Origin: Isoetes taiwanensis
Lineage: Eukaryota > Streptophyta > Lycopodiopsida > Isoetales > Isoetaceae
Reading direction: 5' to 3'
NCBI GenBank assembly: GCA_021234155.1
Contig: JAJEKV010000006.1
Coordinates: forward strand, 12,185,318 to 12,249,317
Length of the DNA stretch: 64,000 bases
Shown here: one piece after another, positions 9,478-21,071 of the stretch
How the letters are laid out: each line of letters begins with the position of its first letter
How positions within the stretch are numbered: the stretch's first letter is position 1
Translations under genes and position numbers: made by a program
The notes under the pieces: generated by a model
Seen by the model: the letters and a program-made list of their open reading frames with translations, nothing else
What the model was told of the DNA's origin: nothing
The model's database searches: none

Positions 9478-12400
9478 TGAATACAGAAAATCAATGAGAA
9501 TTAACTCATAACAGTAAGGGAACAAATAAAGTGCAGAATGAGGAAAGTGGCATACTCTGATCTTAGGATGCCGGGGAGCTTAACATCCATACTTTTATCT
9601 GGTGTAAATAAGAGATCCTGGAGAAATAAAAAATGCATGTTTAACAAAGAACATAGAGAACCAAAGAAACAAAATGGTCCAAACATTTTATGCAGTTTAT
9701 CACCCTTCGCTTAAAATTACTTCGTCCACTTCTAGTTGAGAGTCTTCAACAAGCTCAGGAATATTAGTAGCCATAACATTTCTGATACTGCTAGCATTTG
9801 TACTCTAGCTGGCTGAGTTTACTTTTTTTGATAGTATCAGGCTTTCCCAAGCCATACAGATCCACACGCGCTTTCACTAGCTTCTCATAAATCTGGAGCT
9901 TAGTGAGCTCCTTATTTGGCATGCCTCAGGTCTACCCATTTGCGAAATTCTCAGAAAGGTAGAAGAAACAAGACTAAAGTGCGCTAGCAGGCGCTTGTCG
10001 GAAATCAATACAGTGGGGCTTCCAGTCGTTTATGGCCTATCTGCTGTTCTTGTATAGACCGATTTAGATGGATAAAAATATTTCAACAAAGATATGTATT
10101 GCATTTACCTAGTATTTTCCTGGCATTCAGTTTCTTCTAAGAAGCCCAACGTGTCCCGATCTGGGTTTGTAGCCGCAGATCCAATCTGCATGCAACTGCT
10201 TCCATTTGGTCCCTTGATTTGTTCATCATCGCAAAGTATGTTCTGTACAATTTGTTAGGGTTCATCCAGCACATCCAAACTTCGTCAAAGTAATCTGCTT
10301 TTAGGGTTAGGGTATCGCCCAACAATTAGATTTTAAGTGTTTGATACCCCATACAGTAATACATAAATACGTATTTGGTTGCAAAGTATCTTTCAATTTA
10401 ATTGCGTAGGATTAACCCTTCACCACAATCTTAACTTATATAAATATTAGGAAGATGCTTTTGACATATTATTTAAAGATTCCTCTTTACTTGCGACACA
10501 CCAGCTTATTTTTGTCCGCAACACTTCTGTATAGAAGTTTTTTTAACACATCGCGTTAAAAAAGGCCAAAACTGTTCTGATTATGGCGTGTTCGGCAATT
10601 GTGGCAACTGCAGCACATTGCTCCTGGTCGTTTCCATCGTTTTAAGACCTGTTGTTGCCGAACAAATTCGGCCAAGTTTTCGCCAAGTTCCGTTGGTGTG
10701 CCAAGTTTTTGTTCTACTTGGGTCTGGCTTTTATTTTAATGGTGTATCCGAGCAAGAAGAAGTGAGGTCCCTGCTCTAATCTAGGTTCATCTTCATTAAT
10801 AGGCTTCCAGACAGTGGATTTCAGGGACGCGATGCTGCAGAACTAGGTTGTGGTAATGATTGGGTATTATACTTTTTCTAGATGCAGTTAAACCACATAT
10901 TCTTTGGATGCATGCATTATGCATATTTAAGAGCCGAGAGCTCTTGCAACCGTGCCTACTCTTAAATGCTGCGCCAAGGAGCTCGGAGTTGTTTTTAGAA
11001 ACGATATGGCATGGTGCTTGGAGACCTTCATGTATGATCGTCATCTTCTGGTATAATTTATAAGAGCAGGAAGCATCTAACCCCTAAAAGCATCCAGAGG
11101 AAAAACGCCCAAAGCATGAAACAAGCCATATAAGCCCTAACTTGCAAGGCAGAGTCTCGTGATCAACAGACATGACGCATCTTGCTCTACTGTACTACAG
11201 GCTTGAGCATATGTTTAAAAGAAATCTATTGAAGCATATGTTTGTAACAAACGGCCTCCTCTGACATGGCAGTATGCAGTAAAAAAGAGGTACTATCTTA
11301 CTGCATCTCTAATGAAAGAATATGATATATGTAAGCAAGCCTTTGGTTATAATATAATTGAATCTAACCATATCCCTTTAGCCCCAGCTATTCAATACAG
11401 CTGGCAACGCGTATTTACATTACAAATGCCTTTTACTGCAGACACAGTTGGCCTCAGACTTAGTGAATGGGATTGTTGTTGACAATAATACAAGGATGAT
11501 AAAATGTATGGCAATGCTTGTCTTAAATACAAGAGACTCCAGGTCTAGCATTTTCGCGATGCAATGACAGCCTTGAGGACATGTAACCATGCAGAGATTG
11601 TTCCTGAGGATATATGACCCATGCAAAGACCGCAAATGTATTTTTCCAGATGTTATTTAATCTTCAGTTTAACTGATTTGTCCAGTAGGGCTAGAATTAG
11701 GTCCAATAAATTGTAGCAGATCCACCTATCTTCTGAGCCACTAAAATTTTTGCTTCCCATATATCATCTGTAACTCTATGCCACGTCAAGATTGTCTCCT
11801 CCTGATATTAATCATCTTATGCCATTTCCCATGGTAAATACCACTTTCAGGTTGCATATTAGAGTTGACAATGAAATTGATTAGTAAACTAGACAGACAC
11901 CAAATTTTACTCAACAATTCCATCACTAAAGATTCTTGCTTGACACACAATCTATAAATTCTATGTTGGATTTATGGATCTCCTCCTGGGATTCTTGCTC
12001 CATTTCCCATGGACACACTCTCTATTTTCCATTCGTTACTGTGTTTCTATAATCCCCAGGCAGAAACGCAGTCTGTGTCATATCTGATTTCTTGTATGCT
12101 TTTGCTAGTTCCATAGTCATATTTTGCTTTTCAGATGTATTTGAAATCAGTCCAAAGTTCTTCCATGCACCTGTGTAATTTAATGGTTGCTAACACGTAA
12201 GCATCTTTTTCCATATGGGCATTACCATAAATGTTTGCCATAAGACAATATACTGGTATAATCTTATTGTGAAATCACACTATTGGACGCTCACGAAGCC
12301 TTTCTTTTTTGTCCTGGGCAGGGGTTGTGGAGGCCCACGAGTTTGGTATCACACTAGCACCCAGAATCAATAGGCCACATCAAAAATTTGTAGAATTGGA

Positions 12401-14917
12401 ACAAGAAAATTTTGGATCTTCTTTGATCTTCTTCTGAATGCCTTTGATCTTCTTCTGAATGAGTGCATTGCCCTAACTTACCCAATCCCAATTCCATAAT
12501 AGTTTGAACTGGCTTCTTGATACCAAAGGCCCCATAGTATGTGATCGGATTCGCTTCCTTGATTGTTGGATTGCCACGAGCACTTGCAGCATTTCCCACT
12601 TCCAAAACTTAATCACGCTTCAAATCGGCTCTTCCTGGCATCTGTAAGTTTGGGGATAAAATAGTTCAAACAAGCAGCACCAATCAATCTGCCAGAGTTC
12701 AAATGCATTTTCATATTGTGGGGCCAATTTGCCCAAATCATACCTTGATGGGTATTGCGGTATTGTCATGTCCTTAATTTCATAAGATCAATCGGTGATG
12801 CTCATTGGGCGGCAAGAAAAAAGTGGCAATGCTGGTCTTTTGCCCTTCATTCAAATGTTGTGCGCATATATACATAAATATACATAATAATTAATAATTG
12901 TGTGACCAAATATGTTGTAGCATTTTGCATCTTATTTATTGGTATACCTCGTCTTCCCCCAAAGGAGTTCGGTACTTCACTTAGGATCTATGTTTTGCAA
13001 ATGTATTACAAGCGTAAATATGAAACGTATCGCATGTATCGCAGCTCCTTTTGCAATTGAATGATGATGAAATAGATAAAGATAAAATTTTTACGTCCAC
13101 GGGAAGCTATCACTCCTGGCTCCTATGTATGCTCTTGGGTTGCCTCTTGCATTGGGACATCCTCAATTATGGGCTCAGTCTGTACCATGGGATCTGGTGC
13201 CGTGGGTGAACTAGCGAGGTGGACATACTCTGTCATCAAGTCCTGCATGATTGCTAGAACTTGTATCCAGTTGTCCCTCTGTAATTCCATGGATGCTTCT
13301 ATATTTGTGATTGCAGGCCAAATCTGCTGAAGCCTGGCATGGAATGTGAGTGTGCGGATTGATGCATGTTTGAGGTCCCTGGAGCTGAAAACTGACTCAA
13401 TTACAAATTATACAGAGTTGGAGATACAGTCAATGGTGGCATCAAATCTAGAGATAGCATACAAACAAGAGTGAGATCGCATATTATCATGAAATATGTA
13501 GCATAATAACAGGGGGTTTTCTTTGTGTTTTTGTACGCTTTTCACAAAGGTTTTCCTAAGATTTCATGGCGTATTTGAATGGATGTACTAATGCGCACAT
13601 CTAGAGTGCACCATTTCTTAGTCATTGATTTAGCTTTTTTTTTTTCAATGGTTCAACATCCAAGGGCTCACAATAAAAGCCCTCTTTTTTTTTATTTTAG
13701 GGGTGAACATGCAAGCCTCGTGGATAGCATTTTAGGGCACGGAAATGGGGCTTGCAAATCGCAACAACGGGGATTAGCAAGATAAGATTACAGCTGTGAA
13801 TATGTAGTAGCCGTCAGGTCTTTTGAAAGAAGCTTCGATGACCTTCTAGCCTTAGCCATGCCGACAATTCGCGCAATTAGGGTTTCAAATGCAGGCGTAG
13901 AATGTGCATGCATAATCGTAAACAACTAGTGGATTTCTATGATAGCAAAAACACGAGATCCCACTTCGGGCAATGGACCCTAGAATTAGCACAATTTTAC
14001 ATTGAATAGACGCCTTTATGTAAGATGTCAAGTGACATGGAAGATTTGCTTCTGATCATTCTAGATATTTGAAGCCATTCCAGTTGAGTACATTCATCGT
14101 TTCAAAACCGACTTCCCATATCTATGACCCATATAGAGCTGCAGGTTTTTCTAGCATGTCAATTTCATGTGAGCATCCGGAAAATGCATTGAAGTTTTTC
14201 TAAATGATTTGGCAGTGTTCTATCTAAAACGTGGGCATGAAAATCCCAAGTATGTGTAAGAGGACGAGTACACAATTGTCATAATCACATGATATGATCG
14301 TAGTTGCAAAATGCAAGAAAGCTTCTTTGCTTCCTGGCTCTGTTTGTGTTGTTTCTTCTAACGAGAAATTGACTGCAGCACTATACAAAAATAGCAGATA
14401 TGAAACGAGTGATAGTGCATACAAGTGCGATGGAAGGCCTTAGTAGAGTTCTTTGGGACACTTTCAAGGGAACGCGCCCTAGATTGCATGAAGGAACTTT
14501 TGTTGGCAAATATATTAGGAAGCTTACAGATTGTTGTGCAGGTAAGCACCACTAATTTTCCAAATCCATTCAATGCTCGTGTATTTTAATAAAACTAGAG
14601 TACCTTATCCAGGTTGCAAAAGAGTATGCAGAACAATTAGGTATTGGTGCCTGCATTGAACTATTTGAGCATAGAAGTCACTCTTGTTGTAAAAGTCAGC
14701 ATAATGTTCTCCTTTTGCCAGGTTCTATACATACCATGTGTTGTTCATTATTTTGTGAGCATGCAAAATAACATAAGACTTGCTGGCACAGACGCTAACA
14801 CAGTCACAAGAGATTATGAGGGTGCCGCTTGAATTGATTTTCATGGAAGGATCTTAGGATTTTGTTAAATTCCACAATGACTTCCCTAGATTTTTTGTTA
14901 TTCTATGGAGATTCTTA
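9478..14917. other. Long gene-poor region
   Basis: No gene recognised on either strand in 5.4 kb. Items seen: a minus-strand frame at 10,137-10,325; a 20-bp tandem duplication (TTTGATCTTCTTCTGAATG twice, 12,421-12,461) inside a minus frame at 12,354-12,605; a longer minus-strand open stretch near 13,110-13,420 with protein-like composition (ARLQQIWPAITNIEASMEL) that could be a retroelement or transposase relic; and several T runs near 13.64-13.70 kb. None supports a functional assignment. Confidence 0.5.
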
Positions 14918-15487
14918 TTGATTCTCTTTAAGTGCTCCAAAGTTTTACCAAATCGACGATTCTGTCCGAAAGTCAAAGTTTTACCAAATCGACGATTCTG
15001 TCCAAAAGTTGAACTAGAAATGTATTCAAGAGGACGCGCTTATGCGATTGCAAGAAGCGTTTTTAGGAGAGATGTTAGAAAGGAGAAAAAACAGTACACA
15101 AATCAAAGGCTTTCTGCTCTGCTTAACTTGGGAATAAAACTATTTCTTGTTACTCAGCATGGCAGGATTTCTATGTTAAAGACACTTCTTGATGGAAAAC
15201 CAGTTTTACTGGATCAGACAGGTTCTAGACTATTAGGGGTTTATGGAGGCTCTAATAACAGTCTTATGCATGCTATTGGAGGAAGCAACAATGAAACGAA
15301 GGAAAGAAGGTTGAACAGATTTCAGGATATTCTAGTTTCCTGTTTACTTATTGCAACATTGGGACTAGTATTGGCCATTCGATCCAGGTTGGTGCTAAAG
15401 CTCCTTATCCCAAAGATATTTGAACTGGTGAGTTGCCCGGTATGGCTTGGTGTTCTTTGGGTCCTATGGTTTTTTCGCTTTGGATGA
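14918..15487 (+). CDS. Unrecognised open frame with 12-residue tandem duplication and hydrophobic C-terminus
   Basis: 189 codons, the longest unexplained plus-strand frame in the first third of the window. A 36-bp unit is duplicated in tandem (14,940-14,975 and 14,976-15,010), giving two in-frame copies of KVLPNRRFCPKV. It then has a basic stretch (RGRAYAIARSVFRRDVRKEK), a glycine/asparagine stretch (GVYGGSNNSLMHAIGGSNN) and two hydrophobic segments near residues 140-157 and 168-186 that could span a membrane. The ATG at 15,019 (MYSRGRAY) is an alternative start beyond the duplication. A different frame (15,447-15,767) continues protein-like sequence with a further hydrophobic segment, so an intron or frameshift near 15.45 kb is possible. 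Family not recognised. Confidence 0.3.
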   Translation: MILFKCSKVLPNRRFCPKVKVLPNRRFCPKVELEMYSRGRAYAIARSVFRRDVRKEKKQYTNQRLSALLNLGIKLFLVTQHGRISMLKTLLDGKPVLLDQTGSRLLGVYGGSNNSLMHAIGGSNNETKERRLNRFQDILVSCLLIATLGLVLAIRSRLVLKLLIPKIFELVSCPVWLGVLWVLWFFRFG

Positions 15488-16329
15488 TAAGATCAACAAT
15501 AGTGCATGTCGGAATCTCGAAACCATTTCTTCCTCCTTTTCTAAGGATTTTATTGGCAATGCTGCATACCCAAATAACGCCTTCACATGCTTTAGAATTG
15601 ATGGGGTGAATCTCAAAAGTCTTGCATTGGTTGGATTCGTGGTGTCTTTCATTTTTCTTCTTGCTTCTTGGAATCCAAGCAGCAAGATTTGCAGCCAGTT
15701 GGGCATCGAATATCAAACAACAATACATGCTTACCACATGGTATCATTGTCTCTAGTCTATGTCTAAATGGTATGAATTGTTTTCTGTTTTTAGCATAAT
15801 TGACCATGAAGGACCATGTACATATATGTTTCAAATTACCTTTTCGAGTACTTTGGATTCGATGCTGCACGTACATGTAAATATAACACATAAATGTAAA
15901 TATAACGAGATATATATGCTATTTGTTCATCTAATGGTATCGTTAGCATTCACAATGGTTCACCATCCGCTATCATTGACCATGTGTTATGGTTCGGGCC
16001 CAATTTTTTTTTTTAATATAACAATCAACACACAACTACCATTAACGTTATTAACACAAACCATTGCATTTAACACATTTAAATTCAAATCCCCTTAAAA
16101 CCCCTTTGGTTTGGGTGCATATTCACCCTGGGTTACGAGGGCAACGAGGCAGGCGGGATGGGCATATTTGCCCTTTATTCCAAGATCTGGACCATACATA
16201 GCGATCCTCGTTTGTGGGGTATGAATGTACAAGTTTTTGTACTGTATATTAAGGTTTACAAAATACTATAAGGTTTGAGAGAATATACTTAATGGTGTTA
16301 ATTTTGTACATGTATTGTAAATTTGTAGT
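15488..16329 (+). other. AT-rich spacer with short overlapping frames
   Basis: Holds the possible continuation of the preceding frame to 15,767, then AT-rich sequence with ACATAAATGTAAATATAAC-type short repeats (15,880-15,905) and a T/A run at about 16,007-16,018. No gene recognised beyond 15,767. Confidence 0.35.
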
Positions 16330-16960
16330 AAGGTTCATACTACTGTAAGAGTCAACGGTAGCGTCAGACATAGGGTTATATGTAGAATCGATAGTAGCAT
16401 CAAACATAGAGTCAGTAGTAATTGCTCTTCGCTTGCTCCTGCCAAGTGACAGTTGATATTTGAGTCCTATTTGAGTGTGATGTGTTATGCATAGGCTGGT
16501 GGTTCTACTCAATGGATCATAATTATCCTCTGAGACTTTATTCCCGCCTCTGCATTTGTATTTTGCTTTTTGGCTTGGAGTTTCAATAAAATTTGTCGTT
16601 TTTTAAAAAAAAAAAGGGTAGTAGAGTCAAAATTAGAATTAAAAGTAGCGTTAGACATAGGATTAGGTATAGAGTTAATAGTAGCATCAAGCATAGAGTC
16701 AGTAGTAGAGTCAGAATTAGAATTAAAGGCAGTTCAGACATAGGATTAGGTATAGAGTCAATAGTAGCATCAAGCATAGAGTTAGTAGTAGAGTCAGAAT
16801 TTGAACCAAAGGTAGTGTCAGACATAGAGCCAGTATAGAGTCAGAACAGAGGTCAACATTAAAGTCAGTCATAGAGTCAAGCCCAGAGTTAGATTTAGTG
16901 CTTACATTAGAGCCAGATGTAGCATCGATACGAAAGTCAGAATTGGAGTCAGATGGCATA
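16330..16960. repeat. 6/12-bp satellite with 84-bp higher-order unit (locus 2)
   Basis: The same RVRTCA-type hexamer family as 7.84-8.22 kb. An 84-bp unit starting GACATAGGATTAGGTATAGAG recurs at 16,653, 16,737 and (diverged) 16,820, with an earlier copy at about 16,355-16,412. Serine/aspartate-rich minus-strand frames over it are repeat by-products. A retroposed segment with a poly-A end interrupts the array. Confidence 0.8.
16415..16615 (+). mobile_element. Short poly-A-tailed retroinsertion within the satellite
   Basis: Non-satellite sequence separates satellite copies. It ends CAATAAAATTTGTCG, then a T run and 11 A (about 16,585-16,615), after which satellite units resume (GTAGTAGAGTC). 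The sequence before the insertion also ends in GTAGTA, so a short target duplication is plausible. This would be a truncated LINE 3' end or a SINE. No coding content. Confidence 0.5.
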
Positions 16961-18779
16961 TATGCTTGAACTTGATGCTAACATCTTTGTTCCATAGTGC
17001 ATCAGCTCTTTCAACAGCGATAGCATCAGTTATAGCGTTAGTTTGGTTAAAATAATATAGCGGCATCCATAGAGTCAGAAATAACATCAGAATTAGCACC
17101 AGAATTATCCACCATAACCGTTTTTTTGGAAGAAACGGAGGTACCACTTTTTTTATTTTCTAAAATAAGAGTACATGCAACAGCACAGCACAGGAGGAGA
17201 TTACTATAGGAGCTCACACCTCAACTTCTTCATCTCCCCCAGGCATGCTTATTTAAACTCCTAATGAGTCAGATAGGAAATACATACACCAAAATACTCC
17301 TGAACAACCCTTGATGAAGTAGGAAAAGTAAACGAGAACACGGAATCCTGCTTTTGAAGTTGCTCCCCCGTAAAATGCAGCGCATCCCAATGACATCGAG
17401 AAGGCATGTCATGCGATACGCCAGCCACTCAAGCATATTAGTACTTGAGTTTTTACTTAAGGATCAACACTTAAGTATTTAAAATGCTCAAGCTTATCAA
17501 GATTTGAGCAATCGATGGGCATATCAACCACCTCGTAAAATGTTCAAAGTTAGAACATTTAAAAATCCCTAGTCGTGCATAATGTCACATTGTGGCATGT
17601 AGACCAATCAGCCCCAATCAATACGCGCCCCTCTCCCGGAAAAGATAAGCCAGACTTCCTCTTGGAATATCGGACCCTAGTAACTAGAATGTTTGCATTG
17701 TGGGGATTATGTACTCATCATTCGGTGCACTACGAGAAGCCCAAGAACGCCTTCAACACAAAACTTCACCGCCTTGTCTCTTAATCTACTTTACCAATGA
17801 ACTAATTCTTCCCGCTAGCAAGGAAAAAGGAGCAAAATAGACACGGCGGGCTTTACTTTTCTATTTACAGCCTTATGGTATTCCCCGCCTCAAGTTACCG
17901 GTCTAAAGAACTTCACAAATTTGATACATCCTCTTTCTTTGCCTTGGTGTATGCATCTATAGAAAGGAGCCACGCTAGTGGTCTGCTAAAGAAGCCATCC
18001 CTTCTACACCTTATAGGCCAAAGATCCCAATTGGGCCATACCTTTTCAAAGGTGTCAATGAGACATAGAGCATAACGCATAATGCCAAAGAAAGAATACC
18101 TGGTGCATCACATTAGGGCCACCTGAAGAAAAATAAATCGGCACCGTAGACAGATGATAGAAGAAATAAACCTATTCAGCTCTGCTAAAGAAAGGAGCAT
18201 GAATCCGCTGTACTGGAGCGACCTAGAGCACAGGCGGCCACCTGCCCTAGCCGCTCTGTAGCAGCGCCTTCGCGTGGCCGCCCATTCTTCCTTTTACATG
18301 AGCCGACAACATATCCTGACCATAACTGTCACTATTAGCTATAGAACACTATTTTCACCTCAAAAAACACCAAAAATATCCATCTGACGCTATGGCTGAC
18401 TCTAATACCCCCTATTCTCTTGTAGTGCAAATGAATAGTGTTTTGTATGATTTTGTTTCAATAGTTAGTGCATTTTGTTTCATTTTTTTTTTTATTGTGT
18501 GCTATTGTCTGCTATGTACTTGCTATTGTACCATATTCAAACTATTAAAAAACATTAAACTTCATTGAAACAAATGCATAATCTAAAGAAATAGTTTCAT
18601 GCATAGATGTCGTGATCATAGAAATGCGAATTTCGTTAGGGTTGATTTTAATTTTTCATTGTGCCCCTTCTTTTAGTACTTACTAGTATTCAACAATATT
18701 AATGCTTCTTTTTCTTGCATCTTATCTTAGATAATATACATAGGGAGGGCGCACATGAAGAGGGGTAGGGTGTGATGCC
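16961..18779. other. Spacer without recognised genes
   Basis: Short frames at 17,575-17,784 and 17,875-18,075 match nothing I know. A GC-rich island at 18,200-18,290 contains the perfect inverted repeat GGCGGCCAC / GTGGCCGCC (18,233-18,241 with 18,274-18,282, 32-nt loop), possibly the core of a small DNA transposon relic. Palindromic pieces (ACTTAAG...CTTAAGT) occur near 17,455-17,480. Confidence 0.4.
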
Positions 18780-20253
18780 GCCACTGCCTCCACCTCCACC
18801 TCCACCGATTAGGACCTTTGCACTTGACGCTGAGTTCTCTCTATATAGGTTAGCTAGATCCATTACTTAGTTTAAGGGTTAGGGTTTTAGGGTTTGTTAT
18901 GTATCTCTTTTTAGTGGTAAAGTTTTAGGGTGCATAGACTTAGAGTTCAAGTTTATTGGTTTAGGGATGTGATCCATGGGTGTTGGAGGATCAGACTGTT
19001 GTTGACAACCATCCCCGGGTTGGCAATTAGATCAGAGGAGAGGGTTATATGAGCTTGTTGTTGAATGGTGCACGGAAGCACCAGAAGAACAAGCATCCTG
19101 AGGTACCTTGGGTTGCCTTCTAGACCATCATCCCTTCCTATGTCATCGTATGTCCCTCCACCTTCCACAACCCCCCTAGTTAGTTCATCTGCCCATGCAC
19201 TATCTAGTCTTGTGTGTGACATTCCAGTCCCTCTAGCATCCGCATCTTCCATGTCCCCTATCTATTCTCGTGGTCTCTCTCCTACACCATTGTCTCCTTA
19301 CACTACGCTACCTTTTGCCTCTTGGCATACCCAGATGTCGCACCCTCCCTTGGTGCAATATCTAGCCCTGTACGATGCACTAGATTGACATTTGGTGAGA
19401 TGGCCTTTATGTTGAGAGATATCACTGCAAACATTCTTGCTAACTTGGCTTCATCGCCAAGTGTTACCATTTCTAGTGATACCCTCAATCCGCCAGATGT
19501 GGTTGCATCTATACCATCTTCCAGTCACCCTCACGATTATACCATTTCTCTTCAGACCAAATTTCATGAGACACAATGCCGGATTGCTGCATCCTGTCAG
19601 ATGGAGCCAAGGGGTTCCGTGTCTAGGCATGATGATAGGGGTAGAGGCAGGGGCAGGGGCAGCGGCAGGGCCAGAGGAGGGGGGGGGGAAAGGGCAGGGG
19701 CCAAGGTGGGGCGGGGGGTATGGGCGTGTCACGGCAGTGAGAAGTAGAGGCATAGGCAGAGATGCATGTAGATCCAGGTGACATGGAGCATCATATGAGC
19801 ATGCATGGACTTGTCACGTCATACCCCCCCTCAGAAGAGGATTGGGCAGATCTCACAGAGGATGAGTGGGTGTTTGACAGGCCCCGAGGGCATGGCTTCA
19901 TCTTTCCTTACGAGCGTGGTGCTTTCTTTGCTAGCGAGATTTTTGTTTCCTTGCACGGATGGGCAAGTGAGAGAGGGAGAGGGGCTCGTGCACCCCTTTG
20001 GTTGAACATTTCGATAGATCTCAGGCTCGAGGATTGGTTCTGGAGGGTTGTAGACGAGATATCTTCAGGATACCAATGGGAGGCACAAGGGTATTTGTAC
20101 CATATCGTGGAGCGAGAGGTGTTGGAACAGATGGGGGTGCATACCAGGTCTAGCCTCTGCCCGCAGTCATCGGTTGAGATCACAAGTGACTTCCAAGATG
20201 ATGCCTACAATGGAAGATGGGGAGACTGGAACATACGCATCTACATTATATGA
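18780..20253 (+). other. GC-richer segment with overlapping unrecognised frames, including an RG-rich stretch
   Basis: Composition is clearly less AT-rich than the surroundings. Three plus-strand frames overlap or abut: 19,065-19,388 and 19,322-19,747 (serine/proline-rich, then DRGRGRGRGSGRARGGGGER at about residues 100-119), and 19,762-20,253 (163 codons, WADLTEDEWVFDRPRGHG, acidic and tryptophan-rich). The first frame flows into the second by a shift, which suggests one damaged coding region. Low-complexity purines at 19,640-19,720 make the RG stretch weak evidence by itself. No known family recognised; a retroelement gag relic or an RGG-type protein are options. Confidence 0.3.
18871..18897 (+). 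promoter_or_regulatory. Telomere-like / telo-box motifs
   Basis: TTTAAGGGTTAGGGTTTTAG is followed by GGTTTG, three imperfect copies of the plant telomere unit TTTAGGG (telo-box on the minus strand: AAACCCTAA). It sits about 190 bp before the 19-kb frames. It could be a promoter telo-box, a 5' UTR element or a tiny interstitial telomere remnant. Confidence 0.35.
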
Positions 20254-20702
20254 GTCTCTTAGAAGGAAGGAAGGAAGTATATTTTAACGTCCTCACGAGG
20301 CCAAACTTGACCTAAATGCTACTATACAATGTGTCCCTACTACCGGATGAAAAAACCCCACATGGGAGGAAAACCCCGGTAGTAGGCTCGATCCCTTGTC
20401 CTGTAAGGGATTCTCCGGCGAGAGAGACTTGCAAAATGTAGGATGCGAGACGTGCAACCATTGGCGATGCCATCAATTGATGCGCTGGTGCCGCAGCATC
20501 TAAGATCGCGATGTGTTGCTCTGGATATGTGTATATGCTTGGGACACTTGCAGAGCATGGTGCTCATCCTCTACCGGCCCGCATGTGGCAACACCGGGCA
20601 TATTCGCCGGGGATTCTCTGCCCTCCATCCAGTAGTCCAACGACTGCTTCAATTAAGATGATGGGACCCGGCCCTCACGGAGGCAATAGCTCTCCGCTTT
20701 CT

Positions 20703-21071
20703 TCATAGATATATCGCTTTCAAGTCTTGGGTGTGGGCCATGTTCCGTTGTTGGATTAACTTGCGCGGTGGTAGTGCTCGCTTTAGGCTTTGCACGAAAG
20801 GGTCGCATCCCACGAGTGGTGGCAAAGCTCCATTCAGTGTCGTACCGCCCTTGGGCATCGGGCTAATACACGCATCTAGCATATCCTTCATTAGCTCTTG
20901 TTCCTCAGGTAACCTCCCAACCTTGCACAATCCATCAATTACTGCATTATAGGTAACTACATTTAGGGAACAGTCCCTTGCCACAATGCAGATAACTTCT
21001 TGCATCTTAGTTGCATTGAGTGCTGGCATTCGAGATAGCATAGAACAGTGTAATGGATATATTTGTTTCAA
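20703..21071 (-). pseudogene. Pentatricopeptide-repeat fragment
   Basis: One recognisable 35-residue PPR unit, NVVTYNAVIDGLCKVGRLPE followed by EQELMKDML, in a 122-codon minus-strand frame. Flanking residues upstream (MQEVICIVARDC) and downstream do not form further convincing repeats. PPR proteins carry tandem arrays and bind organelle RNA; a single repeat indicates a relic or an assembly fragment. Confidence 0.6.

Noticed and set aside
11420-11635. Minus-strand frame with RSLHGSYILRNN as a PPR protein
   Set aside because: A short resemblance only; no 35-residue repeat structure around it.
16330-16960. CRISPR array
   Set aside because: Short-period satellite without unique spacers, in a plant-type genome.
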